Under the pieces are notes generated by a model. The model did no database searches, was not told the origin of the DNA, and was given only the letters and a program-made list of their open reading frames with translations. From assembly GCA_009869945.1 (NCBI GenBank), contig WIXG01000046.1:248001-312000 (forward strand): a stretch of 64,000 bases of DNA, read 5' to 3'. The stretch is from Mesaphorura yosii (Eukaryota > Arthropoda > Collembola > Poduromorpha > Tullbergiidae). The position numbers and the translations under genes are program-made. Below are positions 12,463 to 23,500 of the stretch, in pieces. Position 1 is the stretch's first letter. Each line of letters opens with the position of its first letter.

Positions 12463-12672
12463 TTACACCTTGCCGAAAGAAGTTGACACCATTAATTTCA
12501 ACAAAGCCACAATTTGTTGTACTTGCCACCGCGCGTGGCTTTGTACTAGTTCATTTTCATGATTTCGTGTTACGAGGATTCTGTACCCGAATCTGCGCAA
12601 CCATTGAACGAACTGATTGAACAGCTCCTCATCTCGGTACGCAGATAGGCTTGTCTCCGAATCTGAAGTGTC
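12463..12672 (-). CDS. Possible last exon of an unrecognised minus-strand gene
   Basis: On the minus strand, a good acceptor (CTTTTGCCAATACAG) is followed by a 69-codon open frame starting DTSDSETSLSAYRDEELFNQ and ending SFGKV-stop. It looks helical (FVQWLRRFGY, IVALLKLM) and is not low complexity. An upstream frame (about 13078-12812) could join it in phase at a weak donor ATG|GTGACG, giving a longer product rich in Ala/Thr/Arg. I recognise no family and no convincing start codon. The minus-strand AATAAA at 12275 weakly supports a transcript. It may equally be chance. Confidence 0.25.
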   Translation of the reverse strand, partial: DTSDSETSLSAYRDEELFNQFVQWLRRFGYRILVTRNHENELVQSHARWQVQQIVALLKLMVSTSFGKV

Positions 12673-13328
12673 CTGTATTGGCAAAAGCACACTTCAGACG
12701 AACGAGAGTTCCATTACATTATGAGGAGAATGATTTAAACGTTTCAACAACCTTGAATGAGTTCATTCAATTCATTGCCATTTCGTCGGAGCTGATAAAT
12801 CACGTCACCATAAGCCACAACAAACGATCATGAGCGACAACAAAATGACTCTTGTGGATTGTAAAATCTTGTGCATGTGAACATTGGAAATATCTGGACA
12901 ACGTATTTTCTCTGAGGATTTGCTTCATTATTTTTGCGAAAATAATCATCACCCGTGGCCCTGGACGAGCGGTCGTCGTCGCTGCGAGTCGTGCCATGAT
13001 CATAATCTCGACGGCACGTTGACAATAATTTATTGGTTCTTTGCGAGTAGAATGAAGCAAAACCGGACTGGATGACAAGATTTCAGAAAGACTTTACTTT
13101 AACAACACCGCTTCATTCGCATACGGCTCTCGTGTAAAGTAAAAAATATGTGGTTAGTGATTTGCAGATATGGCTTGAACGGCTTTGCTTTACAATTTTG
13201 CATGTAGCGTTTTGCTAATCCAAGGAGCCGAAGAGTGAGGACAGGTTTTTCTCCATTACGATTATGTATTTTATCTTAAATACATTTTGTTTTTTCAATT
13301 ACGGGTCAAAAACACAATAAACAGGAGG

Positions 13329-13337
13329 CTATATAAG
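13329..13337 (+). promoter_or_regulatory. TATA box of the crystallin-like gene
   Basis: CTATATAAG sits 91 bases before the start codon, a spacing that would put the cap site near 13360 and give a 60-base leader. Few other genes in the window show a clear TATA box, which suggests regulated, high-level expression here. Confidence 0.6.
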
Positions 13338-13419
13338 TAAGCCGCACTTAAAGTTCAATAGCCATTTTATTAAAGCTCGCGTCTTGGATTACTCGCAGTA
13401 TTGTTCATTTCCAATCAAA

Positions 13420-14326
13420 ATGAAATTGTTGGCCGCACTATTATTCTGCGTGCTCTGCAACATCGTTTGTGGGCAGGAGCCCTTAACCAACTACGTCCGA
13501 ATTCGAGGAGAGAATGATGACGAAAACAACGGATACGTGATCACAGAAGAGATCGAAGATCTGACCGGCAACTGCGTCTTTCAGGCGAAGAAGATTGTCG
13601 AAGTCTGCGCCAACGGAAAGTAAGTCTGAGCGTGTCAATGTGTCGGAGTGACAAAACAGACTCATGATGATTCGTTGCATTTTCGCAGGTGGGCGGTGTA
13701 CACGCGCGAGAAATTCTCGCTCAACTCAACCGTGCTCTTTGTGCCAAACACTTGTATCGATGACAAGAACCCTTACAATATCGACTTGGAGAAATACGCC
13801 GATGTCCAGGTAAGAGTTACTCTCTCACTAAAATCACTTCGACAAAACAAGTAGTTTCAGTTGAGATTTTCTGTTCTTGTAGTCTGCCCGACCCATCGGA
13901 CACAGCGACCCCAATGTTGTCCAACTCTCGGTCTACCAAGGAAAGTTCTTCAAGGGAAAGTCGAAGGACTTTGTTGTGTCCAAGAAGATCCGATTCACCG
14001 CAAACTCAGCCGTGGTTACTGGAGGCAAGAAGTGGGTCCTTTACAAGAAGGAGAATGATACAAGCTCTGCCGTGTGCTTGAGTCCATCTGGACTCTCATT
14101 TGTCATCTTGGAGCACGAGGACTTGAAGGAATTTCGCTTTGTGTCTGCGGAGGTTCTCCCAAATATTGACGATGAGTGCCCACAAGGAGCCAAGGCGATT
14201 GTCATTCCAGGTGGCATCTCAGCTAGATCAGATATCCCACTGCTCCTCCCAGCCGGCGAGGACAATCACCCATGGGGTAACCAGAGGAATCATGACTCTG
14301 TGATCATTGACTCGCTAAACAAGTAA
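13420..14326 (+). CDS. Secreted beta/gamma-crystallin-like protein
   Basis: Exons 13420-13619, 13689-13809 and 13883-14326 give 254 residues. A clear signal peptide, MKLLAALLFCVLCNIVCGQ, starts at the ATG in CAAAATG context. Two repeated modules follow: the first has NCVFQAKKIVEVC and WAVYTREKF; the second starts VVQLSVYQGKFFKGKS and continues KKWVLYKK and FVILEHEDLKEFRFVSAEVL. The pattern of a Tyr/Phe-rich strand, Gly turn and closing strand resembles the beta/gamma-crystallin Greek key (inference from pattern). Six Cys could form disulfides. The C-terminal part after GGISARSDIPLLLPAG looks less structured. No specific function is claimed. The TATA box and AATAAA (14374) flank it. Confidence 0.75.
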
Positions 14327-14373
14327 TCTGTTTCAGCGTCATGCTAAATTATAAAGGTTGTGAATCACGAGTA

Positions 14374-14379
14374 AATAAA
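14374..14379 (+). terminator. Poly(A) signal of the crystallin-like gene
   Basis: AATAAA 48 bases after the stop codon. Confidence 0.6.
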
Positions 14380-14413
14380 GAGGATCTTTCGAAAATGTGT
14401 ACATAAGTAAACG

Positions 14414-14419
14414 TTTATT
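14414..14419 (-). terminator. Poly(A) signal of obscurin (minus strand)
   Basis: Plus-strand TTTATT is AATAAA on the minus strand, 83 bases beyond the obscurin stop. It faces the crystallin-like signal 35 bases away, so the two transcripts probably end in the same short interval. Confidence 0.5.
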
Positions 14420-14501
14420 CACGTTAAATAGCATCGCCCCAAGTCTCAACAATGAAACAAATGAGATGAGACGAAATTAGGTAATCAGGTACAATATTAG
14501 A

Positions 14502-17500
14502 CTAGACATCTCCATTAGGCAATGAGACCCTGCTGGTGCTTTGCGCGGCAGCGTATTCCTGGTTCATAAACACAAATTCGTTAAAGAAGGATACATCAAA
14601 TGATGCGTTAGCGTAATATGTGACTTACTCTTAACTTTGAACACGGGACAAGTGCACCCTGTTTCTTCCTAATGACAAATTCGTTGACGGACAGCCATCG
14701 ATGCTCAAAGCATTCCTCGTAATTCGGGCGATTTCTATAAAGTTAAGACCATGAGCGTGTGAATAAACGGAAAGTCATAATTGAAAAGCTAAAAGTTATT
14801 CCTTACAGTGGGCATTTCTTAAATACTGCCATAAGAAACCTGGTGGCTTCTTGCGTAATGTCTTTGTACAGATGCTCGAATCTGTAGCGGACAAATTGTA
14901 TGTTCTGGCGGGTTTCAACGTCGTTTTCTCCCCGGAATGGCGAAACGCCTGACAGAAGAATATAGAGTAGAACGCCCAAAGACCATATGTCGGTCTGATG
15001 GTAGGCGACGTGGTCGGCTCCACTTTGTAGCTCAGGAGCTGTTCCGCAAAATTGGAAGCATTAGGAACAGAAAAGAAATTTGAGGCAAAAATCACTCTAC
15101 CTTGCAGTTCGAAAGCCTCGTTGGACTTCAGCGATACTTGGGACCCAATTGGTGACACCGATTGAAGCTCGCTGAAGTCCACCAGTTTGACCTGAGGATC
15201 CTGCGTCGAGCTGAGGAGGATGGTTGAGGGATGGAGATTCAGTAATGCGAAGCCTCTCCAATGCAGGTACCTCAGGCCATCGAGTATCTAAAACAGAGCT
15301 CAACTTATATTCCGGTATTGACACTCTTCACACAAATGTAAAAGATTTCGAGAGTACCTGCCCAACAATAATGCTGAGGGTTTGCTCAGAAACCATGTCT
15401 TCTGACGCCAGCACTTGAAGTAGACTTCCTTGGCAGTTAAACGGCTGGTAAAGTATACTGCTCTGAAACACGGTGGAGGGTGAGGGTATGTTGACGTGAA
15501 CTAAGGTCGGGATATGATCATTGAACTTTTCCTTGTAAATCACTCCGAGTTCTTTCTTCCCATTAAATCCAATTCTACAGAAGGAACTGTTGTGAATTAT
15601 GTCGGTCACATCTGCAGTTCCATTCTCACAATCCACTTCTTGATTTTCTCTCATGTAATCCAGATTGCTCAACTTCTGGTGAAAAGAAGTAGCTTCGTCC
15701 GTGTTTATGCGGAATCTGGCTTGAGCCTGGCCGAACTTATTTGTAGCCAAAATCTTGTACACGCCTAAGTCAAACGTGTGCAAATGAAGTAGAGATTGAA
15801 GAGTCTTTGGTCTTAGTATGCAGCTTACCTGCGTCAAATGGCTTGGGAGATTTGAAATACAAGGTGTAGATTGTTCCCGTCTCATCCACGGTTTGCTTGT
15901 GCCCAGGCAAATCCGGCATGATTACGTCGTTCCTTCAAGTATAAAAGTACATTAACCAAAATTCTGCGATGCGGTAGAGAATCAGAATTCTAGACTTACT
16001 TGAACCACTGAAGGGTAGATTCAGATGAATCCACAATTGTGTAAACAGAGAATTCTTCGTTACCGATGTCGCAGATTGGATTCGGTTTCTCACGGATGAG
16101 TGGCCCCTTTCCCTCTCGCTTCACTGACAACAGCGCATCTATAAATAGAGATAAGATTTTAAATCCTGTTGTCTCAATTCGCTTTCTTTCGCACCTTTCT
16201 CTGCATTTATTCTGGCACCAAGCTCGTGTCGTAGGCGCCGAGGTTCCGCATTCAAGGGTCCGGAGTGGGTAATGAGTGACTTGCGTTCGTCGTCGACTTC
16301 CTCGTCCATCACATCAGTGAATCGTCGTCGTTCACGAATTACAGTGCGCTGTCATTTTAAATCAATCAGAATACTTTCAGAGCGCAACCGAAACGAGACT
16401 TCTGAATGTGAAATTTTACATTTCTGTCGTAGGCAGTTCCTTTCAGCTGGAGCGCTAACGCTGGGGAACGGTTCGATGCGACTTTCATGTACTGCCGTAG
16501 TCTAGCTGGAAAGTCCGGATCACGGAGTTGCAGCAAATACGTGTCTGGACCGGACTGGTAGCTGTGCAAACATTTTAAACATTACAAGAAAAGTTGCATC
16601 CGACTGACTCATTCTTCAAACTGTATTGATCAAGTAATTACTGGGATTCAGATTTGAAGCCGTCAATATCCACACTAAGATCCGGTCTCGGATAATTCGG
16701 CTCTGGGCAAATGTAGTCTCTCGGCTCTCTTGTTCCGTACGGTGACCTTTCACGGTCGTCCTCGCCAGGCGGGTAAACCATTTTACTTGGGTGGGTAAAA
16801 GCACCAGAAAGTGGTTTTCGCCGGTATGTGTCTCGGCAGTTCGCATCTACAACGAACCCATTTTACAATATTTGCCTGCCACTCGGCATGCACAATTCCT
16901 TAATTTAATGTGAATACATACCTTTATACCACTGTTTCAATAAACTGTATTCGGACTTCAAGTAACTATTGTCGAAGTTGGTATCCAAAACTAAATCGTC
17001 ATCAAGCAGCCACGGATGCCTCAAGCAGGCTTTGATATCTGGTCTCTCCTTTGGATTAAATCGTAGCAACGACCTGAGAAAATCAATGGAGTGGCTTGAT
17101 GTGTTGAACCATGATTCATTCAAGCTCCAGTCCGAAGACCTCTGCAGAAGGAAATCAAATCTTAATCAGTAAAGAACAATCTCAAACAAAGAACATAGAA
17201 ATCTCAAGCAGAAGAAAATAGCTTTAGAACATACTTGAATATTAATCAATGTTTCCATATCGTTCTCCCCGCGAAACGGACTCCTTCCACTGAGCAGCAA
17301 GTGGGTTATGACACCAACCGCCCAAATATCCGCAGAAAATCCTACAGGTTCTCCGTTTGCAATTTCAGGGCTCACAAATTCCGGTTGGCCATACAAGAGA
17401 GGATGCAACTGCATCCCAATGTGCCTTGCCAAACCAAAGTCGATTATCTTTATGCGCCGTGCGGCAATATCGTGAGCCAAAAGAACATCCCGAAGCTGTA

Positions 17501-20500
17501 AACAGAAAAACGCAATATATAAACAACCACATATTGCATTAAAATTAAGTAAATTCAATGTCTTGACTAACATTCAACCCCAAGTGTGCAATTCGGAGCT
17601 CGTGAAGGTGTTCCACCGCGAATAAAACTTGACGAATGTAGATCTTGACAAGTCTCTCACTCCAGCAGTCAATTCCATCGACCAACTCTCTCCCGCAGAG
17701 CTCCTGAACAATCCAGACACCACGGGTGTCTTCGAAGTGGTCGACCATTCTCGAAATGTACTGACACCTGTTTATGCCCTCCAGGATTGACCTTTCGTTT
17801 CTCATCTCCTCACGCCATCTTTCTCCGAGCATTCGTTTGCCTGCGTAAGCCTGGCCAGTCATGCGATCAGTAAGATGGTATGTAATGCCCTGCGTTCCAC
17901 GACCGATTTCTTGACCAACGTCGTAGTAGTCGTGGAACGGTTTTGTCTTTGGTCTGATAGTTGTGGGTCTGTACGAGTGCCAATTGAATTCAGATTCGTC
18001 AATGTCAATGTGAACCATCGCGCTTGATGACGCAGTTCCAATGCAGTTTATTGCTTGAATTGAGTACATTCCAAAATCCTTCGATATGGCATCGGAAATA
18101 CTGATGGAGACTGAAGCTGTATCTTCTGATTCTTCAATCACATTAAGCTTAACACGGGCTGAAGACGCCAGCGGTTGCCAATCCTTGTATAGCATAATCT
18201 TTGGCAGTGGGACTCCAAAAACTTTGGCGGTTAGTTTTCCTGACTTGTGCAAAAATATAAAAGTTTCGTCCAAGTATTTCAAGAATCTAGGATGCTCTCC
18301 AATTGCAACCCGTATTGTTTGTCTTGCTTCACCGTGAGGATTTCTGGCTATGGCTTCATACTCGCCAACGTCGTTTTCCGACATTCGTTTGATGAAGTAG
18401 ACAATTTCACCACTGTCCTTGTACGTGAAATTGTAACCTTCCAAGGGTATTTCCTCATTGTTCTTCAGATTCAGGATGGAAATAGTTGGCTTCGGATATC
18501 CGTAGACCCACCAACGGAGGCTGCTATTGATGCCTTTCTCAAAGTATTGCACGTCCGTGTCCTGACCCAGGAACCGAGGTGCGTGTGTGTAATCATCGTG
18601 AGAAGGTCTGCTCAAGTCGTAAGTGCCTGCCTCCTTTGGAGTCCATGGCGTAGGCTTCCAGGCAAAGTTGTATCGCAGCGTCTTTGCATACGGAGACGGA
18701 TCAGAGATGCCGTACTTGTTTTCAACACGGATGCGAAATTTGTAGTCGCGACCAGGCGTCAGGTTGTGAATATCCGAAATGCATGCTTGCACGCCAGAGC
18801 GAACTGTGAACCAATCGCCGTCCTCTTCGTTTGAATCGGGCAGTTTGCACTCACACATTTCGATGGTGTACGTAACCGGCAAACGGACGCTTGACGGCAA
18901 GCTTGGTTTCCAACTGAGAGTCAGGCGTCGGTCCGTCATGACGGAAATGATCGGCTTGTCCGGAAGTGGGTTCGGAATATCCGGCTTCGTTTTGTCCAGG
19001 GTCTTGTAATCATCTCTAATGGGCTTTCTCTTGGATTCGAAGCTGTCCAGCGTAAGGCTGCCGGCGCACTCGGCCTCTCCAATCTGATTCTTTATAACGA
19101 GGCGGTATGATCCCAAGTCTGACTCCTGTGGTTTGGTTATCACAAGTCGAAGGAGGCCTGCGCCTTCCCGCTGCATTTGAATGTGATCAGAAGGTGACAA
19201 TAAAGTGTCATTATGATACCAGAAGTAGTCGGGGTTGGGAGTTCCAGAGACACAGGCAGTGAACTTTGCTGGGATTCCCAGCATGACTTCAGTGTTTCCG
19301 ATTGTCTTAAGGAAGTAAGGAGCTTCACAGAGTGCCGACCTAAGAACGGAAGCAAAAAAGCGATGATGACAGTCAGCAACAAGTTGAGCATGGTAAATTC
19401 AGACTGGCACGTACGGTTCAACTTTGTCGACAATATCCAAAGTGGCAGCACATTTGGCATCTCCCTCCGAATTACTCAAGCTGCATGAGTACGACCCGGC
19501 ATCATCTTGACAACAGTCAGCCACTGTTAAACTGACAATGTCACCGACTTGCTTCATGATGTACTTTTCGCTTGGGTGTATTTGCTTTCCGTCCTTGAAC
19601 CTTAAGAGCCAAAATGCAAAGTCAGAGTTGAGTTGGCTCAAAAAGCACTTGATTAGAAGCAAAGACTCTTCTCTCACCAGGAAACGGATGGCGTCGGCAA
19701 CCCAGCGATTTTGGCGGAGAATTTGGCATCCCGTTTCGGAACCTGCATTGGAAAATAGTCCATTAATGCATTTTATGAAGGTAAGGCGAGCCGGGCCACC
19801 CACCTGCTGCAAATTCATGAGTTTCTGCAAGAAGGATGGCAAGCAATAAGCCTTCCTGACTATTACATTGCAAGCGCATTCATCTTCGCCGTTTTCGTTG
19901 TTGATTCTGCATTTATACTTTCCTGAACTCGTGGTTTTGATACTCGGAATCTTCAAAGTTGCTGTTTCGCCGTCAAAATGCCCTGGAATTTCAACTTCGT
20001 CACAATTCCACCAAAGCACGTCAACCGGGCATCCTTCCGTCACGACTTGGAGCTTCACGTCACTACCTTCGTCGACTTCCATGTCTTTCAGTGGTACCAC
20101 AAATCTTGGGGGCTTGCCGTCACTTTTTTTGGCAACCATCGTTACATTCACACTGCTTTGCGCAGTGCCTTTTGCGTTCTTTGCCACCAACGTGTATTGG
20201 CAGTTGGACAGACAGTGAGGAACTGCTATGGTGGCCTTCAGACGCCCGTCTCCGAGATCCTTAACTTGGATCGGAATGGGACTGGCTGCCCCATTTGAAA
20301 GCAGACTCAATTGTGCCACAGGGTTGGAGAACACAATTGCTTCGAGGTCATATGGGTAGCCTTCCATGACTTTAATATCTTGCATGGGTGAGACAATATT
20401 TGGAGGCGTTGTTGCTGGAAGAACTTGAACGTCTTGTCTAGTCTCTCCGCAAGGGTTTGATAATATTGCAGTATATCTGCCAATATCATTTTCCCCAGGC

Positions 20501-23500
20501 TCCTTTACTTCCAATGAAATAATCCCGTCCTTGTACTTTGTCAAAATTCCTGCGCCCGGCCTGAGGGGTTCGCCTAGAAAGTAAGTGCGGAATCAATATT
20601 ATTTACAATTGAAGTTCGTTTGCCTTAGAACAAAGCAAAGTAGCAAATGGTCTAAAGTCGAGTTAAGAACTCAATCTTTGGTGAAGCAACCCGTTCTTAC
20701 CATCTTTGAACCATTTTATGTTTGGTTCTGGGAAACCAGAAACGCTTCCTTGCAACTTCAAGGGACGGCCAGTTTCAAGTTCAATGACTTTCGGGAAATC
20801 CAAAAACTCTGGCTTTTGTGGACTGCGTTCAATCTCCACCTGACAAGGGCAGGAAAGTTCTCCGTTGGGATTTGTTATCACCGCAGTGTATTTCCCAGCG
20901 TCACTTGGACGGGCATTCTTAATGACCAGCATCGCTGTGCCGTCCGGCGCCATGGACATCTCCGCTTCGCCTGGCTTTATTGGTTCCCCGTTTCTCAACC
21001 TGCGAAGTCATTACATGGGAATAAATCCTTTCTGTAAATTTTTATTATATTAAAAAACGGTGGTCACAAACCAGGCAACATTCGGCAGCGGTGATCCACT
21101 AACTTGAAGCTTCAATACCAAATCTTCTCCTTCTTTTATTCCATGTCTTCTTGGAAGCCCTTGAATTATTTCGGGTGGTGTCACTATAAAAGCATGAACA
21201 GATTAGTATCGGTTTCAACATTTTATTATGTTGACGTTCAGTACTTTTGATAGACACTTTGACGGTTCCTTCGTCTTCTCCGTATGGATTCACTGCGAGA
21301 ATTTTGTACACGCCATCCTGTCCGGGTTCTCCTTTCAATTTAAGCTCGTTCCCTGGAAGTTCGTCTCCTGAAGGTGAGTACCACGTGATCTTTGCTGGAG
21401 GATTGGCACTAACGTTCGGGATAACTCCGCGTTCCTCGCCGATTCCAATGTTCACGGGACGAAGTTGTTCAATAACGGGTTTATAAACAACATCAATTTT
21501 CGCCTGTATTTAGTTAATTCAAAATCAATCGAGATGTTAAGCGAAGTGTGTTCCGTGTTAATTTCTACCTTGGATTCATCCTCGCCAAAATCTGTGCTCG
21601 CTTTCAAACAGTACTGGCCAGCATTCCGCTCACTGATATTGGGCAGCTGAAGTTTAACGCTGCCATTTTGCAGAATGCCTTCTTGAACGAAAACATCATC
21701 TTTGTACCATTTGAGCGTGGGAGTTAACGAACACTTTACGTTCGCAACCAACTCCACGTTCTTTCCTTTCTCCGCGACCACGCTTTCCAACTTGGTGGTT
21801 ATGACCGGGCGTTTAGGTTCACTTTTTACAATGAGTTGTCCAGCGGTCTCAACTCGTCCTCTTGAATTTTCGGCACTGCACATCAATTCACCCACTTCTT
21901 CCAAAGTTATCTCTTTGATACATAATGTACTTTTGATCTCCGTTTCACTTTCATTTTCTGTAATGCTTATATGCGACGACTGTTTCAATTCGACAGAATT
22001 CAGATACCTGATAAGCGAAAAAGAGTCTACTTATCCAACTCGCAATCTTTATTATGCATTCAGTACCTTACCATTTTAATAACGGACGTGGGATTCCCGA
22101 AACGGAAACCTGAACTTCAAGGTTCTCTGACTCAAATACTTCAATGGTTTTCTCCAATCGTTTCTCAAATCTGGGCACGCCTTCTACAGTGATGGTGCAC
22201 TCGGAGCTGACTTCTCCAAGTTCATTCGAGGCAACGCATTTCCACTTGCCCGCATCTGCCGGTATCACGACATTAAACGTCATGTGATAAGTTTCGGAGC
22301 TCGTCTTCTTGATTTTAATTCGAGCGTCTGTCGTGACCTCATTTCCATTGTGAAAGAACGTGACCTGTGGTTCAGGGCTCCCTTTCAACTCAATTTGGAC
22401 GTCCAGCGTCTCATTTTCGACAATTGTAATGTCCTTCAATCCCTTCTTGAAACTCGGTTTGCCTAACCAGGAGTCATTCATTAAATTAGAAGACTGCATT
22501 AAATGAGAAGGCAAATGAAGTTTGATCTTACATTTGACCGTTAATTGAGCTTCATCCTCTTCGTATCCGTAGTCATTTGATACTTTGACTTTCACAGTTC
22601 CACTAGCTTCCACGTTCGGTATTTTACACGTGAATGATGCACCATCATCTCCAGTTCCATAGCGTTTGGAGTCGATTTCCACATCTCCCAACCACCATTT
22701 CACTTTTGGAGCCGGGAATGAGTCCACCTTAATATCAAATGTAGCAGAATCGCCCAGATTGACGATAACTGGTTTCAATTTTCCAGTTATTTTAGGCGGG
22801 CGATTAATTTTCAGTTGAGTGCCTGACTCATCGGTACCAAATTCGTTGGACACTTTAACTTTAACACTGCAAGAGTCTTCTCCTACTAACCCTTTAATGA
22901 TGAGCTTGTATTTAGTGCCATCGCTCTTGATCTCGTACTTCTTTGAGGATTTGTCAATCACTTTTCCATTGATTTCCCACACCACCATAGGATCAGGCTG
23001 ACCAGTGGCTTCGATAACAAACTCCACGTCTTCGCCGATTGACTTGACTGTAGTTGCTTCTAAAGACTTTGTTATTTTTGCTGCCTCATTCACGTTTACG
23101 GTTGTGAACTGTGCCATTTGTCCCAGCTCGTTGGAGGCGGTAATCGAGTAAGAACCGGCGTCTTGTAATTCTGCTTTTGAAATTGTAAGCGTAGAGCCTT
23201 CGATAGCAAAGTGTTTGTTTGCCTGAATTTGCTTTCCATCTTTGTACCTGGAAGGACAAAAATTAGCTTAGGGCGCCGGTCATAAATCATCCGGTTTTCA
23301 TCCCTTACCATTTTATGGTGGGAGCAGGACTGCACTCAACCTTTGCTTCTAACTTCAACGGGTTGTCCTTCAGTACATTCACTACTTCTGCCAGTTTCTT
23401 CGAAAACGTTGGTGGGGATTTAATTGTCATCATGCACTTTGATTCGCAAACTCCAAGCTCATTAGAAGCGACAACTTTATACTGGCCAGCATGCCCCAAT

